64,000 nt of DNA from Candidatus Heimdallarchaeota archaeon (lineage in GTDB: Archaea; Asgardarchaeota; Heimdallarchaeia; Heimdallarchaeales; Heimdallarchaeaceae), in assembly GCA_021399345.1 (NCBI GenBank), contig JAAFKI010000051.1, positions 16,036-80,035 of the forward strand. The letters run 5' to 3'. The notes below the pieces were generated by a model, which was given only the letters and a program-made list of their open reading frames with translations, made no database searches and had not been told where the DNA came from. Below, piece after piece: positions 36,871-46,192 of this stretch (the stretch's first letter is position 1; the number at the start of each line of letters is the position of its first letter). The translations under genes and the position numbers were made by a program.

Positions 36871-38016
36871 TTAAGAAACACTCTTCCAGAATAATCCTAT
36901 TTTATCAGCGTGATTTCGAACTTCAAACATTTCTGTAGTAGAAACTCTTCTCTTAATCTCAGGAAATCTATCAGTTTGAAGAACAATATAATCGGGATGA
37001 TATTGGCCCATAATGTTTACAAGTGGTGTATTAAGATTCTCATTGATCCAGTCCAGAAGAGGAATAGAACAACACTTTGTGTGGTTTGGCATAACTAGGT
37101 GACGAATTATATACTCGCCTGATCCTCTGTCTTCAATCATTCTCATATTTCTTTGAAGCGCCTCCCAATATTTTGGTGCTTTGGAGTACTTGGTTGCACA
37201 TTCTTTGTTTGAATATTTCATATCTGGTAGCCAAATATCAAAAAGATCTGCAATCAGTTTCATGCTCATATCAGTAAGATACATGTTACTATTCCACAAC
37301 ATTGGGACATCAACTTGTGTATGTTTGAAAGATTCTAAAATCACATGTAAGTTTGGTGTAGGTTCTCCTCCAACAAAATTGATATTTCTCGCATTCTGTT
37401 TAACCAGAGTGAAATAATGTTGTGCAAGCTGAATGGCTGATGTCCCTCTCCCCTTAATTCTCTCAAACCCAAATTCGTGACTTATATCCCAGTTTTGACA
37501 AAACTGACAATCAATAGTACAGCCCAAAAAGAATATTGTACCGCTAGGGACAATAGGACTTTCTTCCCCCATATGAATGAAAGCTGAGCTAACATATGCC
37601 TTATCATCAACTCCACATTTTCCAACTTCTCCTTCATCACGGTTGGCTCTGCATCTATTCTCACAGAATTCACAGGAAGAAAGAACATCTTTAAAGATAG
37701 TTAGTTTCAGCTCTAGATAATTATTACTTGTGACGTCCTCAGCTTTGTACAGCTCTGCAATTTCTTTCTCAATCTTTTCAAGTGGAAGATGCTGTTTCTC
37801 TGCTATCCACTTCTTGAATTTTGGATGGTAGTGTTCATGAATATTCATTAATTCATCTTTATCTTTGTAACCATTAAAAGGAACATGAAATAATCGGGCT
37901 AGTTTGTAACGGGGTATACGTTTCCCCTGAAATATTTCTCTGTAATACACTAGACGATTTTCTAATTCAACTTGTTGCCAAACAGTCATTGTATCTCTTT
38001 TTGAAAGAGTCCACAT
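36871..38016 (-). CDS. PflX-like radical SAM protein
   Basis: A 381-residue radical SAM protein of the COG1313 (PflX-like) group. It has an N-terminal Cys cluster (CEFCENRC and following GKC), then GCTIDCQFCQNWDIS with the CxxxCxxC cluster site. NFVGGEPTPNLH follows as the glycine-rich SAM motif. Its first 110 residues are an extra helical region before the first Cys cluster. The substrate is unknown. It is divergent from another radical SAM gene of related type at 38173. Confidence 0.87.
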   Translation of the reverse strand: MWTLSKRDTMTVWQQVELENRLVYYREIFQGKRIPRYKLARLFHVPFNGYKDKDELMNIHEHYHPKFKKWIAEKQHLPLEKIEKEIAELYKAEDVTSNNYLELKLTIFKDVLSSCEFCENRCRANRDEGEVGKCGVDDKAYVSSAFIHMGEESPIVPSGTIFFLGCTIDCQFCQNWDISHEFGFERIKGRGTSAIQLAQHYFTLVKQNARNINFVGGEPTPNLHVILESFKHTQVDVPMLWNSNMYLTDMSMKLIADLFDIWLPDMKYSNKECATKYSKAPKYWEALQRNMRMIEDRGSGEYIIRHLVMPNHTKCCSIPLLDWINENLNTPLVNIMGQYHPDYIVLQTDRFPEIKRRVSTTEMFEVRNHADKIGLFWKSVS

Positions 38017-38172
38017 TAATAAAAAATATGTAAAGTATCTGAAATACTTTGTGCTGGAATAATATTAAAAGAAATAGGCCGAACATCAACTTATAGATAA
38101 ATGTTAAGGAGGAAATTCTCAAAAAAAAGATGTTAGTTTAATAAGATTTAATAATGAAGTTCAAAAAATATC

Positions 38173-39213
38173 ATGAAATTAATGTCACAGTCTCCACTGC
38201 ACGAAGCTGAATATTACGATGTACTTGATGAAGAAAATAAAGTAATCCTATGTCGCTTATGCCCCATAGAATGTACTTTGCTAGTTGGAGAGATTGGTAA
38301 ATGTTCTTCGCGTATAAATCTTGAAGGGAAAATGTATTCTCTAACTTATGGATATACAGATATGAAGATAGATATGATTGAAAAACAACATGTTTTTCAT
38401 TTTCATCCAAATTCAAGAGCACAAACATTTTCTACTTACAATTGTAATCTTGATTGTGATTATTGTGTAATGCCTGATAAGATTGGGGTTGATCCAGCTC
38501 AAACTAGTGCAAAAAAACTAGCTCCTGATCAAGCTGCAATGTTTGGGATGGCATCAGGTTCTAAAGTTATGGCTTTTGGTGAAGCTGAACCACTAATATC
38601 TTTTGAATGGGTTCGTGATACAGCGATTCTTGCTCAGCAGAGAAATCTGAAAGTGTTATTGAGAACCAATGCATATTTCAATGAAGAACCTGTTAAGGAG
38701 ATTCTTGAGTATGTTGATGCGGTTATTATTGACATAAAGTCAGTTACTGATACCGGGTATCAACAAAAGTGTCATGCAGGTACTTTCAAAGAAATTAAGA
38801 AGATTATCAAGTTGATTTATGAAGAGGAAAAACTTCTCGAACTAAATTTCGTTATCCATGGAGCACTTGAGAATACTGAAGGACAAACTAGAGAACTAGC
38901 CGAATGGATAAAAGAAGAACTTTCAGTATCTGTTCCGCTACACTTAGATAGATTGCTCCCTGCTCATAGACTTAAAGAAGTACAACCTACAACTACAGAA
39001 TTATTAGAGAAATGTTATCAAATAGCTAAGGACGTAGGCTTAGAGTTTGTTTATTTAAACAATGTACCTGATCATGAAGCATCACATACTTATTGTCCAA
39101 AATGTGGAGAATTGCTTATTTATAGAGGAGCTTCAGCAACAGAAGTAAGGAGAATCTCTTTACAAGGAAATTGTAATAAATGTGAAACTAAGCTCAATAT
39201 AGTTTTCAAATAA
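38173..39213 (+). CDS. AmmeMemoRadiSam-like radical SAM protein
   Basis: 346 residues, related in architecture to the protein at 22389-23414. It has CRLCPIECTLLVGEIGKC at the start, STYNCNLDCDYCVM as the CxxxCxxC cluster site, and a C-terminal CPKCGELL...CNKCETK zinc-ribbon-like pair. The GEAEPLISFEWVRD segment corresponds to the EPLIxLEW motif of the other copy. Partner proteins of the family are absent from the window. It may act on a different substrate from its paralogue. Confidence 0.87.
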   Translation: MKLMSQSPLHEAEYYDVLDEENKVILCRLCPIECTLLVGEIGKCSSRINLEGKMYSLTYGYTDMKIDMIEKQHVFHFHPNSRAQTFSTYNCNLDCDYCVMPDKIGVDPAQTSAKKLAPDQAAMFGMASGSKVMAFGEAEPLISFEWVRDTAILAQQRNLKVLLRTNAYFNEEPVKEILEYVDAVIIDIKSVTDTGYQQKCHAGTFKEIKKIIKLIYEEEKLLELNFVIHGALENTEGQTRELAEWIKEELSVSVPLHLDRLLPAHRLKEVQPTTTELLEKCYQIAKDVGLEFVYLNNVPDHEASHTYCPKCGELLIYRGASATEVRRISLQGNCNKCETKLNIVFK

Positions 39214-39226
39214 AAGATTGAATTTT

Positions 39227-39547
39227 TTAAGCAATTGATTCAATAGTAAAATCTACAATCATTATGTTTAATTGTCCTTCCAGTTCCTCTTTTACCAAAT
39301 CAATGAATCTGTGAATATCCTCAGTTCCATCCCTGTAAGAAGCTCTGAAAAGAAATTGAATTTCTATCCAATCTTCGTAAAAAAAGGTTGTTTCTAATCG
39401 AGGTTGTCTTTTAGGTTCTTTTTCTGCAATTTCTTTTTGTACCATGTTTAGATGAAGATCGAATTCTCCTAAGTCTTCATACTGACCTTCATCATTTGGT
39501 TGTGCAGTAATCCCACAATAATAATGGTAAAAACCTGAAGTTGTCAT
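39227..39547 (-). CDS. Small protein of unknown function downstream of lon
   Basis: 106 residues, no recognisable motif. Predicted strands and helices suggest a small alpha/beta fold (ETTFFYEDWIEIQFLFRASY, then DIHRFIDLVKEELEGQL). It starts 6 bases after the lon stop and is probably on the same message. It could be an accessory factor, with no further evidence. Confidence 0.55.
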   Translation of the reverse strand: MTTSGFYHYYCGITAQPNDEGQYEDLGEFDLHLNMVQKEIAEKEPKRQPRLETTFFYEDWIEIQFLFRASYRDGTEDIHRFIDLVKEELEGQLNIMIVDFTIESIA

Positions 39548-39553
39548 TTCGGC

Positions 39554-41497
39554 TCATTTCTTCTTATCAGTGTTAAGTGCTGAATGTTCTAAAGCTAAGT
39601 CTTCATACTTCTTAGCAATATAGCTATATTCCTTTGGAAGAGCATTTCGAAGTACTTCGTGAAAGTTTGTTACTGGGATGATTTCCACCATTCCTTTATA
39701 CCTTTCTTCTAACTTAACATCATCTATATTTTGAATTGGTACAATGACTCGCTTTATTCCAGCTTCAGTTGCAGCTTCAATTTTTGCAGTAACTCCACCA
39801 ACTGGAATAACTATTCCTCTAACTGTTAAACTACCAGTCATAGCAGTATCCTGCCTAATTGGTGCTTTCTCTAGAGCTGATATGATAGAAACAGCTATTG
39901 AAATAGAAGCTGAATCTCCTTCGACACCAGAATAAGAACCAACAAATTGAATGTGGTAATCAAAGTCTGAAATATCTTTACCGACATACTTCTTTACAAT
40001 TGCTGAAACATTCTGTACAGCTTCTCTAGCAATAATTCGTAATTGACCTGTCGCAATGATTTTTCCTTCTCTTCTACTGAAAGCTGGAACAACTTCTGCT
40101 TCGATAGGCATAACAATACCTGATCTTTGATTGATGACAGCAAGGCCATTTACTCTTCCAACTTTGGCATCATCAGTTTCAAAGATTTTGTAGAGTTTTC
40201 TTGAATCGGCATAAGAATCACTCATTTGATTTTCCAAAGTTCTTGCAATAACCTTGGCATTTCTAAGTGTCTCAGCAGATACTAAATCCTCTCCATTTTC
40301 TTTGGCTAAGTCGCCTGCAGCTCTAATTAACCCTCCTAATTCTCGTAATCGTAAAGTAAGATGGTCTTTCTTGTCAGCTCTTCGTTGAGCTTCATAAATT
40401 ATTTCTTCAACTGCTTCATGTTTGAAGTGAGGAATCCTTCGATCTTTTACAATCTCTTGCGCACAAAAACGAGCTAGCTTTCGTCTGTTCTCAGGAGTAT
40501 CTTTCATAGTGTCAGTCATATAAACCTCATAGCCAGATCCTTGAATCCTTGATCTCAATGCAGGATGCATGTTACGAGTAGTTTCAATATTACCAGCTGC
40601 AATTAAAACAAATTCACAGGGAACTGGGTCGCTTCTAACCATTGCCCCACTACTAAGCTCTGATTGACCAGTGATTTGTAGTTTACCCTCTTGCATGGCA
40701 GTAAGTAGTTTTTGCTGAGTTCTCATTTCAAGAGTCCCTATCTCATCACTGTAGAGAACACCAAGGTGAGATTTGTGAATTAAACCACTTTCTACACGTT
40801 CGTGAGGTGGAGTTCCTAATCCTCCAGATTGGAAAGGATCGTGTCTAACATCACCAAGGAGAGCCCCAGCATGTGATCCAGTAGCATCATTAAAGGGTGC
40901 TTTTTCCTTCTTACTATTATCTACTAATAGTTTTGGTACAAGCATTTCGCTTTTAGATCTGGATTGATTAAGCATAAAGAAAATGAAAAAACCTACAAAC
41001 ATAGCCATCAAAAGAGTCTGTGGTTGACTAGCTGGATTACCAGCAGTAGCTATCAATGCATAACCAATTATAGCAAGTAAGATTGCGATAGAAATAATAA
41101 ACCGCTTATTTCCACTTTTTCTAGCCAGCTCTGCATCCATCTCAACTTTTCTAGCACCATGACCTGCGGGAAGGTTTGCTACGCGTGGTTGGTTTGGATA
41201 TTTAGGGTTGGCTATACATAAAACATCAACAAGCTCCTCTTTAGGAAGAAGTTCAGCCATTGCTTGACCAAGCATGCTTTTACCTGTACCTGGTTCTCCA
41301 ATCAAAAGAACATGTCTTCTCTGTAAGGCAGCTTTTTTGATAATTTCAGTAGCATTTTCCTGACCAATTACTTGATCAATTAAACGAGGAGGTACAGAAA
41401 TTTCACTTGTATCATTGAATTCAATGTCCAATAGTACTTTTTTTCTTGCCTTAGGCTTTACCTTTTTCTTGGCTTTAGATTGAGTTCCAGACGCCAT
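39554..41497 (-). CDS. lonB: Archaeal membrane-anchored Lon protease (LonB)
   Basis: About 647 residues. The ATPase domain has Walker A GEPGTGKS near residue 50, and two transmembrane helices are inserted in it (about 140-190, with FIISIAILLAIIGYALI and LLMAMFVGFFIFFM), the mark of archaeal LonB. The C-terminal protease domain has the Ser in EGDSASISIAV and the Lys in VTAKIEAA. It degrades misfolded proteins at the membrane. ATG 41497 (MASGTQ) is chosen over the open frame to 41596, which would add 33 uncharacteristic residues. It is divergent from prs. Confidence 0.95.
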   Translation of the reverse strand: MASGTQSKAKKKVKPKARKKVLLDIEFNDTSEISVPPRLIDQVIGQENATEIIKKAALQRRHVLLIGEPGTGKSMLGQAMAELLPKEELVDVLCIANPKYPNQPRVANLPAGHGARKVEMDAELARKSGNKRFIISIAILLAIIGYALIATAGNPASQPQTLLMAMFVGFFIFFMLNQSRSKSEMLVPKLLVDNSKKEKAPFNDATGSHAGALLGDVRHDPFQSGGLGTPPHERVESGLIHKSHLGVLYSDEIGTLEMRTQQKLLTAMQEGKLQITGQSELSSGAMVRSDPVPCEFVLIAAGNIETTRNMHPALRSRIQGSGYEVYMTDTMKDTPENRRKLARFCAQEIVKDRRIPHFKHEAVEEIIYEAQRRADKKDHLTLRLRELGGLIRAAGDLAKENGEDLVSAETLRNAKVIARTLENQMSDSYADSRKLYKIFETDDAKVGRVNGLAVINQRSGIVMPIEAEVVPAFSRREGKIIATGQLRIIAREAVQNVSAIVKKYVGKDISDFDYHIQFVGSYSGVEGDSASISIAVSIISALEKAPIRQDTAMTGSLTVRGIVIPVGGVTAKIEAATEAGIKRVIVPIQNIDDVKLEERYKGMVEIIPVTNFHEVLRNALPKEYSYIAKKYEDLALEHSALNTDKKK

Positions 41498-41659
41498 AAA
41501 TATCACAAATATAGATAACCGTATTTTCAATTGATAAGGTTTACTGACGTTAATAAAGATATGTTTTAAGTCAAAATTTCTGTGAGTTATGAACAAATTC
41601 TATCTTTAATTTAAATGAAAAGGCTTTAATTTCCAATCGATTATAATTGCAAGAGTAAT

Positions 41660-42550
41660 ATGAAAATACTTGCAGGTCCCAACTCAGAACAACTTGCTCA
41701 GAAAATAGCTGAACAATTGAATCTTACAATGTTAAGTTTATCTTACAAATACTTTACAGATGGTGAAACCTATTTTAAGATTGAGGGAAATTTAGAGAAG
41801 GAAGACGTAATTATTGTTCAAACAACCTACCCAGATCAAGAAAAAAGGTTACTTGAACTAATTTTTCTAACTAATACATTAAAAGAACTAGGTGCAGATA
41901 AAGTAATTGCAGTAGTTCCATATCTATGTTATGCTAGAGCTGACAGAAGAAGACTAGATGGTGAAGTTGTATCCCATACTATTACTATGGATTTACTTCA
42001 GCAAGCAGGACTAGATTCACTTATTACAATTAACGTTCACAATCAAGAAGTATTTCATAAAACAACAGAAACTTTGGAAAAGTATAATCTTAGTGCTCTT
42101 CCAGCAATTTCTGATTTCTTAAAGGATAAAGTAAACGAAGAATGGATTATAGTTGGACCTGATAAAGGTAGTCAAGAAGAAATTAAAACATTAGCCAAGG
42201 AACTTTCTTTACTGAGTTTCATATTAGAGAAATATAGAGACCCACAAAGTCATGAAGTACGATTCAAAGAAGCAGATTTTGTTTGCGAATCAAAAACAAT
42301 CATTCTTTTTGATGATGTAATCACTTCTGGAGGTACAGCTATCAAAGCAAGTAAGATTCTTCTTGATAAAGGACCTTCTAGTCTTAAATTTATAGTTGTT
42401 CATGGTCTCTCTGATTCTGAGGTTTTCAAAAAGATGTATAATATAGGTGTCGATTCTATTCTGTCAACAAACACTGTGCCAAGAGAAGATATAGAACAAA
42501 TTGATATCAGTTCTCTGATTAGTAACTTTATTGGAGAAAAATTTCTATGA
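41660..42550 (+). CDS. prs: Ribose-phosphate pyrophosphokinase
   Basis: 296 residues of the PRPP synthetase family, making PRPP from ribose 5-phosphate and ATP for nucleotide and histidine synthesis. It has the ATP-site CYARADRRRLDGE and the PRPP-binding loop FDDVITSGGTAIKA. The length fits the short archaeal form. It is first of a three-gene run with the tRNA methyltransferase and RNase Z, overlapping the next gene by 4 bases. Confidence 0.95.
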   Translation: MKILAGPNSEQLAQKIAEQLNLTMLSLSYKYFTDGETYFKIEGNLEKEDVIIVQTTYPDQEKRLLELIFLTNTLKELGADKVIAVVPYLCYARADRRRLDGEVVSHTITMDLLQQAGLDSLITINVHNQEVFHKTTETLEKYNLSALPAISDFLKDKVNEEWIIVGPDKGSQEEIKTLAKELSLLSFILEKYRDPQSHEVRFKEADFVCESKTIILFDDVITSGGTAIKASKILLDKGPSSLKFIVVHGLSDSEVFKKMYNIGVDSILSTNTVPREDIEQIDISSLISNFIGEKFL

Positions 42551-43575
42551 AAAAATACCTAGCACATATCTGTGGTCATTTTCAACCATTGGGGTATGAA
42601 GAGCTTTATGCAGTATTAGAAGCAGAAAATGTGAAGTATCATGTAGTAGAAGTAAACTCTCAAATCGTTATTTTCGAAACAGATGATAATCCTATATACG
42701 CTGTGAGTAGATGTGCTTTTGTTCATTCACTTCTTGAGTTAACAGATACTGGAGAAATTGATGAACATAAAATAATCTTTCAACACACATATGAAATATC
42801 AGAACTGGGAACAGGTTCAACTTTTTGTTCAAGAGTAACTAGAATTGGTAAAAAGGAAGTTAAAATTAAATCAGTGGATTTAGAAAGAGATTTGGGAAAT
42901 CATATCTACAAGAAGTTTGAAGAAAATGAACTTGAGGTTGATTTGAGATCCCCAGATTATACTTTTCGAACAATTCTAATAAAAAATCGATTCTTCTTAG
43001 GTTTAGAAATATGGACAATTGATCGCAAAAAATACTCGATTAGGGAGCCTGGAAAGAGAGATTTTTTCAGACCAGGAGCAATGAGAACTGATTATGCCAG
43101 AGCCTTGGTGAATCTGTCTAGAATAAGAAGAGGTGAAATCTTTTTTGACCCTTTCTGTGGAGGAGGAGGTTTCCTTTTAGAAGCGTCATATTTGGGGGCT
43201 TATACAATAGGTACAGATTTAGATCCTTATGCAGTCAAAGGTTCAGTTAGAAATATGAAACAATTCAAGCGATCAAATTATGAAGTTCTTCAAGGGGATT
43301 CTCGCAACATACCTATAAAATTCTTTCATGCAGCTGCAACTGACCCTCCTTATTCATTGCAATCATCTACTCATGGAGAAAAAGTTTCAAAATTGACATA
43401 TGATTTTTTAACTGAGTCAAAAGAATATTTGATGAAAAACAGACATCTTGTCTATTGTACCCCTTCTACTCTCGAACCTGAAGCAATTGTCGAAAAAACT
43501 GATTATCAGATAGTAACACTAATAGATACATTCATTCATAAATCGTTAACTAGAAGAATCCTTGTCTTAAAGTGA
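42547..43575 (+). CDS. tRNA guanine-10 N2 methyltransferase (Trm-G10 type)
   Basis: 342 residues. An N-terminal THUMP-like region is followed by a Rossmann methyltransferase with the SAM motif FFDPFCGGGGFLLEA and catalytic TDPPYS. The (D/N)PPY form marks an N-methylase, and this arrangement matches archaeal Trm-G10, which makes m2G or m2,2G at position 10 of tRNA. Start overlaps the prs stop (ATGA). Neighbours RNase Z, ThpR and CCA enzyme are also tRNA-processing factors. Confidence 0.9.
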   Translation: MKKYLAHICGHFQPLGYEELYAVLEAENVKYHVVEVNSQIVIFETDDNPIYAVSRCAFVHSLLELTDTGEIDEHKIIFQHTYEISELGTGSTFCSRVTRIGKKEVKIKSVDLERDLGNHIYKKFEENELEVDLRSPDYTFRTILIKNRFFLGLEIWTIDRKKYSIREPGKRDFFRPGAMRTDYARALVNLSRIRRGEIFFDPFCGGGGFLLEASYLGAYTIGTDLDPYAVKGSVRNMKQFKRSNYEVLQGDSRNIPIKFFHAAATDPPYSLQSSTHGEKVSKLTYDFLTESKEYLMKNRHLVYCTPSTLEPEAIVEKTDYQIVTLIDTFIHKSLTRRILVLK

Positions 43576-43579
43576 TTGA

Positions 43580-44500
43580 ATGTCAAATGAGATGTCCATA
43601 ATTTTCCTAGGAACCTCTTCGGCTCCTCCTCAATCAACCAGAAAACAGAGTGCATTAGTTGTAAAATACAAAAGTCATACTCTTCTCTTTGACGTAGGTG
43701 AAGCAACACAATACCAGATGATTGACCAAAAAATAAAGTTCACTAAATTAACAATAATTCTTACTCATCTCCATTCTGATCACACACTAGGACTTATGGG
43801 ATTACTTATAACAAGGAATTTTCGCAATATTAAAACTCCAATCACTATAATAGGACCAGCTTGGACATCAAACTTTGTTTCTCTTCTATTTTTAGCTTAT
43901 AGATTTAAGCCAGAATATGAAATTAAAATAATAGAGACTTCTGGTGGAAATATTTTAGAGAATAAGGATTTTAGTTTAGATTCATTTCCTATTACTCATT
44001 CAGATACTAGTTTTGGTTATAGATTAGTTACTAAGCCAAAAAGGCGCAAATTCAATGTTGAAAAAGCAACAGAAATGAATGTTCCACGAGGAGAAATGTG
44101 GAAAAAGCTTCAGAATGGTATTTCTGTAGAAATAGATGGAAAAACTATTTCTCCTTCCGATGTTCTAGACAAAGTAGAGAAAAATAACCTTAAAATTGTC
44201 ATTACAGGTGATACTCCTTTTGATGAGAAAGTAATTGAATTTGCAAAAAATGCTGATCTCTTGATTCATGATGCTACCTACCCCCCTTATGAAGAAGAAA
44301 GAGCGAAAAAACATCTTCATTCTACTTGTATTGATGCCGCTCAAGTTGCAAAAAAAGCAAAAGTAAAACGGCTAATAATGACTCATATATCTGAACTTCA
44401 CAAGAATTTGGAAGAATCCTTAAGAGATTCTAGGGAAATATTCTCAAATTGTGAGTTTGCAGAGGATGGATTAAGAATTGAATTAAAACCTAAAGACTAG
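43580..44500 (+). CDS. rnz: Ribonuclease Z (tRNA 3' endonuclease)
   Basis: 306 residues of the metallo-beta-lactamase fold. H63-x-H65-x-D67-H68 (THLHSDHTLGL) binds two zinc ions. PITHSDTSFGYRL, VITGDTPFD, LIHDATY and the MTHISELH histidine match tRNase Z. It cuts precursor tRNA after the discriminator, before CCA addition. Starts 4 bases after the methyltransferase. Its stop lies within the 3' end of the opposite-strand UPF0201 gene (11-base overlap). Confidence 0.94.
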   Translation: MSNEMSIIFLGTSSAPPQSTRKQSALVVKYKSHTLLFDVGEATQYQMIDQKIKFTKLTIILTHLHSDHTLGLMGLLITRNFRNIKTPITIIGPAWTSNFVSLLFLAYRFKPEYEIKIIETSGGNILENKDFSLDSFPITHSDTSFGYRLVTKPKRRKFNVEKATEMNVPRGEMWKKLQNGISVEIDGKTISPSDVLDKVEKNNLKIVITGDTPFDEKVIEFAKNADLLIHDATYPPYEEERAKKHLHSTCIDAAQVAKKAKVKRLIMTHISELHKNLEESLRDSREIFSNCEFAEDGLRIELKPKD

Positions 44501-44939
44501 TGATTTCAGAAAATTTTCTGATTACCAACTCTTTCCCATCTTCTGTTTTTGGTACAAACCAGTCTAAGAATTTATCACAATCATCGGGTTGAATAATTAA
44601 TTCAACATCTCCTAATGGTGAAGAAGTACCTTCAGTAGTAAAAGCAATTTTATTAGCAAAAAGCGCTTGTTTGTGCAGAGGGATAATTAAAGAATTAGAG
44701 TAATAATCACGTCTTATACATTGCCTGACTGAATCTAATATGAAATTTTGCCTTATGTGATTGAATAATCTTTTCAAAACATCAATTGGAAGGTTTTCGG
44801 CAGTAAAATAAGTGATTTCCTCATCATCAATACGTTTGAGTTCAGGTTGAACACAAAGTAAATTCTCGATACACATCATAACTTTGCTTTCTTCTTCAGT
44901 AGAAAAAAGAGGTACTCGCAAACTCAATTTTATTTGCAT
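44490..44939 (-). CDS. UPF0201-family archaeal protein
   Basis: 149 residues matching the UPF0201 (COG1931) family. LSLRVPLFSTEEESKV at the start, a two-strand and helix region, and the SSPLGDVELIIQPDD segment near the C-terminus are characteristic. The protein is usually found next to, or fused with, the UPF0200 nucleotide kinase, as here: its start overlaps that gene by one base. An RNA-related role is suspected in the literature as I remember it but is not established. Confidence 0.82.
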   Translation of the reverse strand: MQIKLSLRVPLFSTEEESKVMMCIENLLCVQPELKRIDDEEITYFTAENLPIDVLKRLFNHIRQNFILDSVRQCIRRDYYSNSLIIPLHKQALFANKIAFTTEGTSSPLGDVELIIQPDDCDKFLDWFVPKTEDGKELVIRKFSEITSL

Positions 44940-45517
44940 TATCTCACCCTTTTGTTCAATTCTTCAAGAAGACTTAATGAATGTTCTCTAAAAGATTCAA
45001 GAGCATTATTATTTGGAATCACATAATTTGAGAAAGCGATAGTCTCTCCTAATCCAAGTTTTAATTCATCTTCATCTCTCAACCGAAAATCTTTTTCAGT
45101 TTGGGGAGCATCTTTCCGCCCTCTCAATTTAAGTCGATCATATCTTAGTCTTGGATCTACATGTATCGCAACAATCAGAAAATCATTATTAAGATGATTC
45201 TTGAAATGTGTAACTTCAGCTTGACTTCTGATTCCATCAATGATAATCATGAGAATACCTTGTTGTTTCAATTTCTCTATTGTTTCACAAGTAAGATGGG
45301 CTACAGCTGTCTCACCAAAATCTTCTCTTAGCTTGATCATGTATTTTCTGCTCATCTCAGGGGTAGGTTCGAATCCTTCCTCAATGACTTTTGTTCTGAC
45401 TACATCACCCATTACAACAGTTTGATAACCCAGTTTTTCAGCGAATCTAGCGAATTCACTCTTACCAGAACCAGGCATTCCAGTAACTCCAATGATTGTT
45501 GCTTTGGGTTTAGTCAT
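44939..45517 (-). CDS. UPF0200-family nucleotide kinase (dephospho-CoA-kinase-like)
   Basis: 192 residues of the archaeal UPF0200 (COG0237/1936-like) kinases. The Walker A GMPGSGKS is at 13-20, and VMGDVVR, the IDGIRSQAEV Walker B-like strand and the RLKLRGRKDAP lid region follow. The real substrate is not settled; dephospho-CoA or a nucleotide is proposed for relatives. It is coupled to UPF0201. Its 5' end faces the thpR gene, leaving 104 bases for divergent promoters. Confidence 0.85.
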   Translation of the reverse strand: MTKPKATIIGVTGMPGSGKSEFARFAEKLGYQTVVMGDVVRTKVIEEGFEPTPEMSRKYMIKLREDFGETAVAHLTCETIEKLKQQGILMIIIDGIRSQAEVTHFKNHLNNDFLIVAIHVDPRLRYDRLKLRGRKDAPQTEKDFRLRDEDELKLGLGETIAFSNYVIPNNNALESFREHSLSLLEELNKRVR

Positions 45518-45621
45518 TTAGTTCATTGTGAGAATAATTAAGGTAATTAAAAATGTTGTTAAAGCAAATTGATTGTAACCTCGTCAAAATTTATAAAATG
45601 ATAGAAAATTGTTATTTGAAA

Positions 45622-46188
45622 ATGGTACGTGCATTCATATCTATCAACTTTGAAGATGAAAATGTCTTGAAAGGAGTACAAGAAATTCAGGATCAAATCA
45701 AGAATTCAGGTGCAAATGTAAGACTAGTAAATCCTGAGATCTTGCATATTACCATGGAATTTCTAGGTGAGATATCGGAAGAACAAGTAACCATCTTATC
45801 AGAGATGCTTTCAGAAATAGAATTTGAAAGCCTGAAACTTCAAGTAAAAGGACCTGGTGTTTTACCAAATGAGAAACATATCAGGGTTGTTTATTGCGAA
45901 ATAAACGGAGAGATTGAAAAACTGAAGGAAATTCAAAAGGAAATCAGAAATAAATTAAGAACTAAGGGTTTCAAAGTTGATTCTAGACCTTTTAAACCTC
46001 ATTTAACAATAGGAAGAGTGAAATCGCCCAAAAATAAGGACGAATTGATTAAGGTTATAAATAACCTTTCAGAATATAGCTGCGGAGTTCAAGAAATTAG
46101 TTCAGTACAACTCAAAAAATCTATATTAAAAACAGAGGGACCAGAATATTCAGTACTCTATAAAGTAGAAGCATTAGATAAAAGGTGA
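45622..46188 (+). CDS. thpR: RNA 2',3'-cyclic phosphodiesterase ThpR
   Basis: About 188 residues of the 2H phosphoesterase (LigT) family. The two catalytic HxT motifs are LHITMEFLG and PHLTIGRVK. The family opens 2',3'-cyclic phosphates of tRNA halves and can seal 2'-5' bonds. The ATG at 45622 (MVRAFISI) gives the standard N-terminus; the frame is open 23 codons further upstream. It starts the thpR-cca pair (4 bases between stop and ATG). Confidence 0.92.
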   Translation: MVRAFISINFEDENVLKGVQEIQDQIKNSGANVRLVNPEILHITMEFLGEISEEQVTILSEMLSEIEFESLKLQVKGPGVLPNEKHIRVVYCEINGEIEKLKEIQKEIRNKLRTKGFKVDSRPFKPHLTIGRVKSPKNKDELIKVINNLSEYSCGVQEISSVQLKKSILKTEGPEYSVLYKVEALDKR

Positions 46189-46192
46189 TTTC

